Made by a program: the position numbers and the translations under genes. Source: Sphagnum magellanicum (Eukaryota > Streptophyta > Sphagnopsida > Sphagnales > Sphagnaceae). Taken from it: DNA of 64,000 nt. The notes under the pieces were generated by a model. The model searched no databases, was not told where the DNA came from, and was given only the letters and a program-made list of their open reading frames with translations. Positions 25,140 to 36,551 of this stretch are shown in pieces. The first letter of the stretch is position 1. Every line of letters starts with the position of its first letter. The stretch lies in NCBI GenBank assembly GCA_021904315.1, contig CM038911.1:23905390-23969389 (forward strand). Direction: 5' to 3'.

Positions 25140-26270
25140 GATCCACCCAACATTGATTGCAACTTATAATCGGAGGGTAAGGGGTAGGACTTTCCTTAAG
25201 TACGGGGGCCTAGGATGATACGATAGCCAAGTTGAGCGCTACATTTTGGGTTTGGGAATGTCCCCCACCTTTGAGCTTTACTCATCACAAAGCACTAGGC
25301 AAAGGCTATGGTGAACCTAAACATACCTCGATCACAAAAGGTGTAAGGAAGGTGTAGGAAGGCAACTATTCTTCTTACACCTACTCCTTAAGACTTGGAG
25401 GGATCTTACGCAGATAAGTAGGTTGAACTTCACTCTCACTTTTAGGAGTAAGCATATTATCCCTCCTCCATATTCATGGATATAATAAGGTCTTGTCCAA
25501 ATACACTAGAAATTTCTCCCAAGTTGTTGTCTTCTTAATATGAAACATTAATTATCGGTATGCTTTGTGTACATTTCATTAGCAAGGTTCAGCAAAGATG
25601 AATTCCCTTCTTTTTGGCAATCATTTTTCTATGCTTTGAGGGAATTTGGAAATTACCTTTGAGCAATGTGGAACTTAATGAAAGTTGCTAAATTGTCATT
25701 ACCAAGTGAGTTTTTAGGATGAATAGTTTGGATTGAGCTTCATGTGTTAGCAACCTATTTGGATCCAGCAGCTAAGAAATCAAAGGGGTCTTAAATTAAA
25801 GACTATTTTGGAGGGAATTTAGTAAGATGTAGAAGCTTGCTACCACATGCATTGAGCTTGATCATAGGATGAAAACAAGGGAAACTAAACATAAAACATG
25901 TGCAAAAATTTCTCATTGTATTTGGAGACCATCTTATGTCTACAGATATCCCTCCTACAAGAGAGAAGGCATCTTATGCCTACTCCTTAACCCATATTAT
26001 CCCTCCCACTCTTATGGAGTAGGTGTAAGAACCGTCCCGCTCCTATGGGTCCTAATTTAGGTACGTTTAGATTCATGACAAGTTCACCTTGTGCTTGGAC
26101 TTTAGGATAGGTAAAGTAGATGGGTGGGTGACATTCCCAATCTGTGGGACCTCGTACCAGCTCAGCCTATGCCTCTTATCTTTGGAATGCCTCCACCCTA
26201 GGGCTTTGGCAAGTACACAAAAGGGCCACTATTATTATATACTCTTAAAAGAGCGGAGGCAACAAATGCC
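25140..26270. mobile_element. inverted pair of about 330-bp arms, foldback-like element
   Basis: The reverse complement of about 25930-26270 resembles 25140-25480 over long blocks: TTGGGAATGTC.CCCACC, GGTGAAC, CTAAAC.TACC and TTCTTACACCTACTCC followed by TAAGA and GGAGGGAT. About 450 bp of unrelated DNA separates the arms. No transposase frame exists. It could be a foldback or MULE-type element with long terminal inverted repeats, or two independent inverted insertions of one repeat. Edges are approximate. Confidence 0.55.
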
Positions 26271-29200
26271 ATGAACAATGTTCAAACAAGACCCACTCAC
26301 TCCTCTTGTTTAAACAAGACTTTGCAAGGCATTTTCTTGTTCTTTTGTTCAATTAATTTCTTCTTGTTTTGCACACTTTGATTATTGCTCTTCTGGATTC
26401 TATCACCTAATTCTATTACTTATTTATTGTTTCCATTCCCTTCACATTGATTAGGGTTTTTTTTTTTTTTTTCAATTTTGTAATACCAACAAAGTTGAGA
26501 GAAATTTCCAATGTTTTTTTGGGCAAAATTAGTCAAATTTAAACTAAAAAAAACTAGGGTTTCCAAAAGCTTCCCAATTTTTTTGTTAAAAAAAACGAAA
26601 GAAACACCTCTCTCTTTGACATTGGGCCTACCTGCATAGTAGGTAAGCTACACTACTTTGTTGGGTGAGTATGTAGGTTGCTAAGCCTAGAGTTAGCTGT
26701 CAGGTCTCGTCTGGTGATTGGTCTGCCTTTTTGTTTTTCTCTCCCCCACCCCATTTTTGCTTGCTTTGTTTGTTTTCTGTCGTCTCACTATGCTTCTTTC
26801 AGCCAAGTACCCCCCTAGCTGACCTTGCAATGGATTTCTAGATAAGTTATTCCCATAACATGCGAATTTATTTATTGGGATAAATTGGTTGGGGGGGGGG
26901 GGGGGGGGAAGGTGGGGGGTGGCCTCCTTTTCTCTCTCCAAAGAAGCGGGGTTTTGGATTACTCCATCCACCCACATTTTAAAAAAAACACTAATTTGGA
27001 ACATTAAAAGGTTATCCATATAAAAATCACCTTATCTTGGGCCTAGTTTGACCCTCTAATCCCCTGTTTCATCCCCAATTTGAGGAGTGTAGCCCTAAAG
27101 TGAACGAAACTGGGTATCATCGGTTCAGAAGATTTGCAGGATCTTAAGAGACTTGATTTAGTGAAGAATTATATGTGAAGCTGCCGCCAAGGCACAGGTA
27201 AGTTTAAGGCAAATCCAAAACTGAGGGCGAAACTCCTGTGAGGCAAAATTTAGGTGAGAAAAGTAGTTGGGTCCCCCTTTTTGGTCTCCCCTTTTCACGT
27301 GTACTGTTTTCATCCTGACCATTTATTTCATCCCCACTTTAGGCGAAACTAGGGCCCAATAGCCCCAGTTTGGGGTTTACTTCAGGGATAACTCCGTTGT
27401 TTTGCCGCCCTTCTCTCTCACTACCTAGAACTTTCTCTCAAAGAACAAGCAAGCTGTATCTCTGGGCACTATAGCATTGCATACTTGAGACGTTTGTCTC
27501 TCTTATCCCTCTCTCTCAAAGTCTATTGGGCAAAGCATTATAGAAAGCCCCAAAACTACTTTACCTTGCCCTTTTCATTCATTCAGGGAGTCTGCCAAGG
27601 GACCTATGACTGATGTTCTGCACTTCTTTGCTCCAATATTTATTGGCCTTGCCCACCAAGGCAAGGATATTGTGTTTAGATTCATTATAGAGTATTACAG
27701 TAGCTTAAAGAATTTTGCCCCCCAGGTAATAGGTCTATTTTTATATGAGGATTTTTGAAAGATGATATTTTGGCTTTTGTTGAAACTTGAGATTAGTTAA
27801 GAGAGTTATAATATCTTGAAGGATTTTGGTTTCTTTTTGAGGATTTTTTCAAGATTATATTTTGGCATGGTGAAATATTTGAGTTTCCTTAATTCTTCTT
27901 TTGCCTTAAGATCCTTTTCAAAAATGTAACTGGCAAGGCCATAATGTGTGACACACCCTTTATTTATTTTAGAACACAAGGTTTGGCAGCTTCAATTTTC
28001 CACAATTTCAATGGTTGAGGAATAGGTATGCAAAACACATATTTTGTTGTACATTTGTAATAATAATCCCATGGTTTTCGATTTTCAACAATGTCAACAA
28101 ATATCAATAATTTTTTATTTTTTATTTTGGCTTGACCTTTTGCAAACTATGAACATTAGTTGTAGGTCTAGTACTTGCTTGAAGGTTCACGGCAAAAAGA
28201 AAAAAAAGAAAACAGAAAAGGAACCAAGACTTTGGTTATCACTTTTCCTGGGTATAGCCTTCGGAGCAGGGACTTACCTAGTTGTTGTTAAAACACTATG
28301 AGATTTTTTTTCCCTTGTGATACCCAATGGATATCACAAGAAAAAAACAAAGAGAATAGGAATTTGGAAAAGCCTTTTTGGGTATCAAGAAAAAGAGGAT
28401 GAGCATCTTGAAAAGTAAATTGTCATTTTGTAGGGTTATCTTTATATATATTAGAAATTATTTTTTTTGGTAAAGTACCATAGAGAAAGGATGAAATTTA
28501 ATCATTAGGGGTTCAAAACAAGTTGAAATGCTTAGATAAGCATTAAATTGTTTAACTAATTAATATTGAATTCCATAGTCAAGATCACAATGTTCTTTGC
28601 ACCTTCACACATATTTTTAAAATTTTAATCTTGAATATGATTCCCAATACAAATTTTGAGATTAATAATTAAAAGATGACTATTTGAACAATTATATTAA
28701 ATAAAAATCAGTAAAAAAATTCAACAATCTCATATTGAGTTTTGTTGTTTGATCAAAAAAAATTACACTTTATGAACAACAATAAAAAAAGTGACAAAAT
28801 GAAGAGAGTTACCAACAAAAAAAAAAAGGCTGAACTGAATAAGACTTTAAGAAAAACTCTAATGCCGTGTATGTTTTGATGTCTTGTAGATTCATATCGA
28901 TTCAAGAGAGCCCCTCTTGCCACGAGCCTTCACTCCTGGCTACCTATCTTTGAATCCAAGGATGCAGATTCAGGACAATAAAAAAACCTCATTGGAATTT
29001 CCTAGTGTATGCGGAAGGCATAAATTTTGTTTCTGTGAATGAAGGGCAGGTATTTTGACAAACTCGTAATGGCAAACTCCTCGGTGCATTATGTTTTTTT
29101 TGGGGGAAATGCCTGCTTTTTTTTTTTCCTCTGTAGGTTTCCCATGATACCTGCAAGATATCATTGGGAGGAGGGGAAAAAAAAAACACCAGCTTTTTAA

Positions 29201-29869
29201 ATACACCGTTAAGCCCGTGACCTTAAGCTTTACTCACCACTTAACCTAGGTCCGGTGTGTTATTGTTGGTAGTAGTAGGTAGTCGGGGAGGGGGGGGAGG
29301 TGGGCGGGGTGGTTTACCTTTTCAGTAGTCCCAAGATGAAGCAAATTTGCTGGCAATAGCCAAGCTTCAAAGTCGGCCCTCACTTCCGAAAACTTGAAGT
29401 GGCCGACATGGTTTTGTGGCTGTCAAATTTGAAAAAATTATTAAAAATCATTCTACCTACTGGAAATTCCAGACAAGAGGTCCATGGACCAAGTGAGTGA
29501 CCCCAGGAATCTTCTTTTCCACCTATAAGTAAGGAAGAGTATACACACACCCCCCCCCCTTCCAAACAGCTCTCTCTCCTTTTATTAAAAAAGAAACAAT
29601 TGTCAATACAAAACCCAAGTGACGCAGATTTGATTCCTTAAGTAGCTTGTACGCCTTGCAGTTAACTTATTTAAAGCGTTCAGTGGGGGTGGAATGGATC
29701 GATGGTAATTGGTTGATTTCCCTTGTGCTTAGCTATTTTATAACTAAGGGAAGAAATAATAAAAATTAGGGTTTCAAGGGATTTTGTTGGGGGTGTAAAT
29801 CAAAAATTTTGCTAAAAATTTGGAAGAATTAGATAAATTTGAGAAAAAAAGAAAGAAAAGGAAAAGCAC
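26271..29869. other. intergenic, no gene seen; G18 run at 26891
   Basis: I find no gene with recognisable content. A G18 run lies at 26891-26908. The 85-codon frame at 28044-28301 has a Lys-rich middle and no domain. CT-rich patches at 27410-27530 look promoter-like but no coding sequence follows. Confidence 0.45.
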
Positions 29870-30340
29870 CTGGTAAGGGATGTTCCCAACTGATAATATT
29901 TTTCAAAAATATTTCCATTAAATGTTTTTTGGTAGCCAATGAGATGAGCTAGCATGCACCCAAGGAGCCCGATTTTTTTTTTTTTCTTTTGGAGGAGAAT
30001 TAAAAGGTTTTGGATTTTTGTTGTTCCCGATCCGTTCCTCAACCTGTTCCCAATAGGACCTCAGTTTGTCCCGTTTGCTCTGCCCTAAGTTTTTCCCTTA
30101 TATCCTACGTAACCAGCCCAAAGGAGGAGACTACAATATATCTATTTTGGGACTGTCTAATTAACTTTTTTCTGTGATGGGCCAATCAAAATGCCCATCA
30201 CAAAACAAGTTGTTTGGGGGTCCCACACCTCATTAATTCATATGAGTCAATGAACTAATTAAGTGCCTGGAAAACATTTGGATGAAAACCAAATTAACCT
30301 AAGGGATGTTCCCAACCTGTTTGTTTGTCAATTAAAAAAT
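29870..30340 (+). repeat. dispersed repeat, copy B (plus orientation)
   Basis: This is the counterpart of the inverted copy at 19561-20040. It contains a perfect 10-bp inverted repeat, TGTGATGGGC at 30173-30182 and GCCCATCACA at 30193-30202, with a CAATCAAAAT loop. The phrase GATGTTCCCAA occurs near both edges (about 29880 and 30306). Confidence 0.6.
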
Positions 30341-30967
30341 TTGGAAAAATTTGGAAATTTGTTTTTTAATCTTAAATTTGACTCAATTTTCTAAGTTTCA
30401 AAAAAAAAATCGCCAATATTGTGAGATCACTAAATTAAAAGGGGAAAAAAACTTGTTCCAACTTATAAGAGTTGTGGAAAAAACCCAAAGGAAGGATGTT
30501 CCCAAGGAGAACATTGAACACCCAAATTTGTATAGGTATCCAATTTGTTATACTTACCTGAGTTGTGAATGGAAGATACCATTAATAAATAGGCCACACT
30601 GAAATATGTTCTTCTAGCACATTTCAAACTTTTTGTTATCCGCAAACAAAACACCAAAACATGAACCGAGTGCAAGGTTTGTGACAAAATCATGCAAGGC
30701 ACAAAAACAAGAAGCCCCCCGCCCCACCTCCCGCCCCCACCCCCCTCCAAATAAAGTTCAATTTGAGGTGAGTTTTGAAGTTTTACCATGGTACAAGTGT
30801 AGGTGCTAGTGCACCACCAACTTTAGATGTTCCCAACGGATTTTTGAATTTTGGAACACGTTTGAGGGGTGCTGGCGGTGGGGGTGGCCCCCTTGGAGGT
30901 GGTGGGGGAGGGCTTATGGAAACGTGAAAACCCAAATTTCTTTTCTTTTCTTTCTGTCTGTAGGTAG
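30341..30967. other. intergenic with recurring GATGTTCCCAA words
   Basis: GATGTTCCCAA recurs at about 30497 and 30827. C-rich and G-rich patches lie at 30716-30748 and 30873-30912. No gene is seen. Confidence 0.45.
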
Positions 30968-31015
30968 TGTAAAGTAAGGCAAGGCAAGGCAAGGCAAGGC
31001 AATGCAAGGCGAGGC
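30968..31015. repeat. (AAGGC)n pentanucleotide repeat
   Basis: GTAAGGCAAGGCAAGGCAAG-type units, five or more, with late variants ATGC and GAGGC. The run lies about 1 kb upstream of the start codon of the Ala/Pro/Glu-rich protein gene. Confidence 0.85.
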
Positions 31016-31029
31016 TCGGTAGGTATCCA

Positions 31030-32020
31030 ATTTGTTTTTGTTGTACTTTACCTCCTGAGTTGTGAATGGCAGCTGCCATTAATAGGCCACGCCGAAATAC
31101 GCTCAACTGGCACAGCTTGCAAACTGGCAAATGCTTCTCTGGCCCTCGTGCTTCCCACAGATACTGTGCCTGTTTTTGTCCATACTTGGAATCTCCAAAA
31201 ATTCGCAGATTGGTTTTTTGTAGTTGTTGTTGTTATTGTTTTTTAACCTTTCTTTTGCCCCCCTTTCTTTTTTTCGCTTCCCGGAGATCATCGCCTTCTT
31301 CCCAATCGTGAAGAGCCCTGCTGTTGCAAACTCTTCTGTCTCTTCCCTATTCTTCTTCTTCTTCTCTTTCGATTTCTGTCTGTTGATTCAGGCTTCTCGA
31401 GTACGTAGTTATTGTTGTTTTCGTTGCAGAGATTTTGTGGCCGTTTTATGATTTTTTCTGCTTTTGTTTACCTCGGCGGTGTTTAATCGTTCTTGTACTG
31501 CTCTTGTTGTGCAGTGCTACAGCTGGGCTCGCAGGTCTGCTAAGGGATTTTTGTTTGTTTATATCTGTGTTGTCCAGCGTACTTACTTATTTACAGAAAG
31601 ATTTTTAATCGGTTTTTTTTTTTTGGTTGTGGCAATCTCCTTCTTTCCCATCTCCCCCTGCTCCTCCTCCTCCTCCTCTCGGCGCCGGCAGGGAGAAAGA
31701 AATTCGTTTGTGGAATTATTATTATTATTATTATTGTGAGGTGCCGACCCTTTCCAGCGGGGTTTTGAATCTTCTCCGCTTTTTTTGTTTGTTGCAGGAT
31801 TTGAGGTAAGGAAGCTAACAAGTTTGCACCAATTCTCTTCACTTCAGTGCTGAGTCTATGATATTACTGCTGCAGAGAGCGGTGCAGGGGGAAAAGGATT
31901 TGAACTCTTCGTTTTTTTTTTTTTTCTTTTGGTTCTCCTAATCCAAGGAGTAGAAGGAGACTCGCAACAATTATTTCTATTTTTTTCTTTGTGTAGGCTT
32001 TTTCTTTGTTTCTGGGAGCG
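31030..32020 (+). promoter_or_regulatory. promoter and 5' leader region of the APAEE-repeat gene
   Basis: The sequence turns CT-rich, with TCC repeats at 31660-31680 and ATT repeats at 31717-31735, as in many plant leaders. A TTGCAG|GATTTGAG|GTAAGG arrangement at about 31793-31806 could be a tiny leader exon, and TGTGTAG at 31990-31996 could be the acceptor in front of the coding exon. I cannot place the TATA box or start site. Confidence 0.4.
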
Positions 32021-35000
32021 ATGGCAGAGGTTGAGGCCAAGGCACCTGAAGAGAAGGTAGCTGATGTTCCAGCTGCTGCGGAGTCCAGCGTCGAAGCAAC
32101 TGGAGGTAAAGTTTCTTAGCATGCTTCATCATATCTGCGTCTTTTGTTCTCCGAAAAATCGATGGATCAACAAACGGTTTCGTTTCGTTTCGTTTCGTTG
32201 CGTTGCGTTGCGTTACGTTTGTTGTCAAAACCACGTTGAGAGACCAACAACTTCTTGCGTGTTCCCGGGCGATCTACGTCACAACGAAGCAGATTTCGCA
32301 CCGCGAAGGTGTGTAGTCTAATATGAGCGGGAGATTTAAGGAGAGGTGTAACTTTTTTTAGTTTGCGCAAATAGCGCGATGCTGCAGCCTACGACGTGGT
32401 AGGCCGGTTACTTGCTTTCATCGCTTGATTCAGCATGCATGCATGAGTCGAGCAAGGTTTGAAATCTTCGAGGCAAGATTCTTCTGAAGAACGATTAGTC
32501 TCGCCTGTTGCTGTACGTTGGAGTACCAATCCAGCTTTATGCAACTTCCTTTCTACTAGATCATTCTAGTTTCCTAGACTGGAAAGTTTGGGAGGATGTT
32601 TGGCAAAGTCACGACGATCTGTTACCGATGTTAGTGAAGCCTTAGAAAGAGGCACAAGTCAGATGCAGTGCCCCACTCTTCCTTAGCGAAGCAACTCATG
32701 AATTACGCATGGTATAACAGCGACGATTCTTCCTTTCGAACCGAGATGAGTGTTTTCTGCGCAGGAAAGGATTTCAGTTTTATGGCTCTATCTTCTTACT
32801 TCTTATTAAACGAAAAAATCTTCCCTCCTATCTTGAAAGGTTACGTAAAAACCTCAGCATCTTGCCTGACCTCTTGAGAAGTACTGCAGATCAACAGCTA
32901 TATATTGTGGCTTATGTGAACTCTGTATGCACCATGTATTGTGAAAATATGTCTAGTTGTGTACATGGTTGGCTGGGATGTGAAGACTGTATGACATGGT
33001 GGTACCTGCAACATGTTTCTTGCAGGGGAGGTGACAACCCCTGTGACTGAGGAAACTACAACTGCCAACGAGGAGAGCAAGGATGTTGTTCTGCCAAGTA
33101 CCGAAGAAACACCTGGAGGTTAGTATGAATGGTTGAAGGATTCCAAAAAAAACCTCATCCCTCCTTGTCCCTCCTTTTTCTGCCATCCATGCTTACTCTT
33201 TTGTTCACACAAATAGCACCTAAAGATTGTAGCCAGTTTCCGTTTGCCAGCAAGCAGCACAGAAACTTGTTTGTGCAATTATTTGCAAGAACCTCAATCA
33301 AGTAAAGGTAGTATTTTCTTTAGCAAATAATGAACTTCTTAATTCTTGCCTGTGTAATTTGATGCACCTCCCAAGACAGAATGTCTCAAATTTCAGGAAT
33401 CCTATGAAATGGAAGGTACCTGTTTTCAGGTAATTTCTGTTTTGTAAGATTTCTGAAATTTAAAATGTTAATCATGTTGGGGAAGGAACCCTTTTTCTGG
33501 GTCTTCCTGGATTTTCGGGCCCATCCTCAGGCTATTGCCTTGACAGGCCCAAAAATCCAGGAAGACCCAGAAAAGAGTTCCTTTCCCCCTATACATTCTT
33601 TAGTTTTTGTAGTTTGATTCTTTTGCCTGCTCTTCTTGCATTACACTTGTTTCAGACTTAATATTAGCAGAGGTTTTCTGCATTAGTGTATGAAGATCTA
33701 ACATCTCGTACACTTGCTTTGCTATTGTCAGGATATTACTCTTCAGAATTCCTCACTTATGCTTACACCATTAGAAGGACTAAAGTGTGGTAGTTTTTGG
33801 GGACTTGTTAGGTGCTGGTTGTACAGCTTTGCCTTACCTTTCATTTAATAACTATGCCAGGCAAATGGCTACAGTGTCTTTCCTCTGGAGACCCATTTTG
33901 CTGTATATATTTGGTGTGGGTGTCTGTTGTTGTCTCCGATGTGTTTGTATTTTTGCTAATTGCTTGGCACTGTGTTCAACAGCAGCTGCTACTGAGGCGG
34001 TTCCTCCAGAGTCTGAGGCTAAGCCTGCAGAGACTTCTGGTGCTAGTTTTTGGCAGAAGCTGAAGACAAGGTTGTTGAAGGCAAAGGAAGTTCCAGTTGA
34101 AGAGGAATCTCAGCCAGCTGTTGTGGAGCCAGCATCTGTCCCAGAAGAAAAGCCAGAGAAGAAGGAAAGCAAACCTGGAATCATATCCAGAGTCAAGAAG
34201 TCATTCTGGAAGCCTTCTGAAGCAAAATCTGCTGAGCCTGTAGCAGCACCTGTTGAAGAGGTTGAAGAGGCTGAAAAAGCACCAGAGACTGGGGAGTCTT
34301 CAGCTCCCCCAACTGAGGTATGCAGGAAGTTATTTCTTCAAACCATGAATATTCTCAGGAAGTTTATGCTTATACCTTAATGCTGCAAAAGCATCTTTGG
34401 TTTTGACTTTGTGTTGCTCTCTGAGTTTCTTGCTATAATATGCTGTCTGTCACAGTCCTCCTCAAAAGTTGGGTTCTTATCTTGACATCAGGTATCTCAG
34501 GATGGTTCGCTGAAGATGCTTGTGTTCTTATAAATAAAGTTTGTCAATGTGCATACTGTGATAGTCGTCTTTGCTGATACATTCTGCTGAATCTCATGTT
34601 CTCAGGAAGTTAGCACAGAACCTGTTGTCACAGAACCAGTTAGTTCTGAAGCAGCCCCTGTGGAGGTCACACCTCCTGAGAAAGCCCCAGAGCCTGTTGA
34701 GGCAGCAGCAACTGAGCCAGCTTCCACCAAGCCAGCACATAAGGCGCCCTTTACTGCCTTTTTCCAGAAAGTTGTGAAGAGGATCACTAACAAGAGCCCT
34801 CCCAAAGAAGCCACCTCTGCACCAGCCGAAGGAGCCACCTCTACACCTGCTGAAGAAGCCACCTCTGCACCTGCTGAAGAAACACCTGCAGCACCTGCCG
34901 AAGAAACACCTGCAGCACCTGCCAAAGAAACACCTGCAGCACCTGCTGAAGAAACACCCTCAGCACCTGCCGAAGAAACAACCAAAGAAACTGCATCAGC

Positions 35001-35058
35001 ACCAGCTGAAGAACCAGCCTCAGCTCCTGTCTCTGAACCTCCTGCTGCTAGCACCTGA
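32021..35058 (+). CDS. Ala/Pro/Glu-rich repeat protein with three basic amphipathic motifs, function unknown
   Basis: Four exons: 32021-32105, 33026-33118, 33983-34317 and 34606-35058, with GT-AG introns of phase 1, 1 and 0, giving 321 residues. The start follows GGGAGCG and opens MAEVEAKAPEEK. Most of the chain is acidic, disordered-looking Ala/Pro/Glu/Thr sequence. It carries three short basic-aromatic segments: SFWQKLKTRLLKAK (about 81-94), GIISRVKKSFWKP (about 125-137) and PFTAFFQKVVKRITNK (about 219-234). Residues about 240-310 are imperfect APAEE(T/A) repeats. There is no signal peptide or membrane span. The basic segments could bind membranes, nucleic acid or a partner, which is inference. 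Continuous coding across four consistent splice junctions makes a real gene likely. I do not recognise the family. The C-terminus may be altered by a frameshift (see findings). Confidence 0.8.
32174..32220. repeat. (TTTCG)n / (TTGCG)n repeat in intron 1
   Basis: About eight pentanucleotide units: TTTCG copies followed by TTGCG variants and a final TTACG. They lie in the first intron of the APAEE-repeat gene. Confidence 0.9.
33479..33589. repeat. near-perfect hairpin with 44-bp arms in intron 2
   Basis: The left arm (33479-33522) and right arm (33546-33589) are inverted copies differing at only a few positions, around a 23-nt loop. The central block TTTTCTGGGTCTTCCTGGAT is perfectly paired. 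Weaker complementarity (ATGT..GGGG / CCCC..ACAT) extends beyond the arms. It is transcribed as part of the second intron of the APAEE-repeat gene. It could be a very short foldback MITE or a young miRNA/siRNA-producing hairpin. Confidence 0.9.
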
Positions 35059-35323
35059 AGAGGTATGTGGTATCATCCAGGGCAACTATGTTGTAGATAG
35101 TGTATCATAGGTTTTTTTTACCTACATGTCCAGCACCAGTAGGCAGTCACTTCTTTTGGGTGAATATTCTCATGTAGTTCATAAATTGAGGGAATACCCT
35201 CCATTTTTTAGCAAAGCACAGTCTGCCCAGATTGGGCACCACAATGCTCAGTAGCTTTCTTGTTAACTTCAAATAAGCAGTTATGTCTGTCCTGTTCTGT
35301 GACTGTCTGTAAGATCTTGTAGC

Positions 35324-35329
35324 AATAAA
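35324..35329 (+). terminator. candidate polyadenylation signal AATAAA
   Basis: AATAAA lies 266 bp after the stop codon of the APAEE-repeat gene and is followed by an A-run and a T/G-rich stretch, the usual plant arrangement. Confidence 0.55.
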
Positions 35330-36551
35330 AAAAAAAATTGTTGATGTGTTCAAATGTCTTGAGAAATTTGGTTGTCAAAATTTGGATGTATTATTGAACC
35401 TACTCTCTCTTGGCATGTTCTGCTACAGAGGGATGTATTAGAATGTTGTTTCCTCTCCCCCCTGCTGCCCCAATTTGTCATTTGCCCTAATTGATCAAAT
35501 TGACTTTTTTCTTCCTCTCTCATGTGTAAATGTTATGGTGAAAATCTTTGGAGTTGTTGAAGACTAATTGTCTTAAAACTCATTCTGTCATTTTAACATT
35601 CAAAACTAGTTCCAATCAAATTGGAGGATTACAATTCCTGCTATCAAAACTATCCTTTTTTAATGTCTTTCTTATTCTTCTGCCATCCTAAAATCCTTAG
35701 GAGATATACCCTTTTTCCAAATGTGTTTCTTTTTCAGATGTCATGCAATGTTAATGTCAATGATATAAACTCAAAGCTGTTGAGACAATGGTGACATCTT
35801 CCCCTGATTGTTGCTTGTGCTTGTTGCCATCTTCCTAACCTGTCCACTCAGACTGGAGGAAAGTTCAACAGCATGCAAAAAATGATGTTGGATACTAGCC
35901 TAATAAGTAACTTTGAGTTACAACTCATGCACATGATCCTCAGATCGTACACAAAACAAAGAGATGGAATATGTAACTTGTATAAGGCTTTTTGTGATGG
36001 CACTACTTTATAAATGACAAGTAGTATCAGGAATTCCCTCAAGACCTGAAACAGAGAAACCATAGAAGTCTCTCGTAATTCATAGACCAAGAGTGAATGT
36101 CCCACAGCAGAATATCCTAGCTATCCTGACATGTTGAGGATAAAAAGCTATTCTTGCCTTGCTCAATTTGTAAAGCAAAGATTTGACCATCCACCTTCAG
36201 CACGATACAGTAAAGAAAGTGTCCTAGTGATCTACAGTTGATATATTTGTGTCCTCTGGTAAGAAGTATCTCTCGCCAGTGATCATCATCATAGCATTAA
36301 TGTATGGCATGAGTGCTTCAGGAAACCCAAAAGAATAGTATCTAGTGACAGAGATGAACTACAAAATTTGGAACAAACTTGGGCCAAAAAAAGTGATCAA
36401 CATGCTGCACTTTGTGGTCTCCATTTTAACTCGGGATGCATCTGAGACCTACAAAGACGTAGCATAGCAAGACCTGCTGCTGCTATTGATGAAAATTGGT
36501 GTTGGATCTAAAAAAGTGTCATGAAACCTTCTTTGCAAGTCTGTGCAGACT
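35330..36551. other. intergenic between two convergent genes
   Basis: This holds the 3' ends of the plus-strand APAEE-repeat gene and the minus-strand 6PGDH gene. A strong acceptor-like TTCTTTTTCAG ends at 35738 and may close a 3'UTR intron of the former. No other gene is seen. Confidence 0.5.

Noticed and set aside
28044-28301. 85-codon frame with Lys-rich centre and hydrophobic end
   Set aside because: It starts in AT-rich sequence, has no domain, and shows no splice or promoter context to support it.
30783-31130. 115-codon minus-strand Pro-rich frame
   Set aside because: The composition comes from C-rich tracts and the AAGGC repeat. It has no homology or start context.
33787-34380. 197-codon frame running into exon 3 as a possible separate gene
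   Set aside because: The upstream 65 codons are intron sequence ahead of the CAGCAG acceptor, and the tail runs past the GTATGC donor. The spliced model explains it better.
34602-35054. 150-codon minus-strand frame rich in Gly, Ala, Ser and Val
   Set aside because: It is the complement of the APAEE repeats in exon 4; the low-complexity repeat leaves all frames open.
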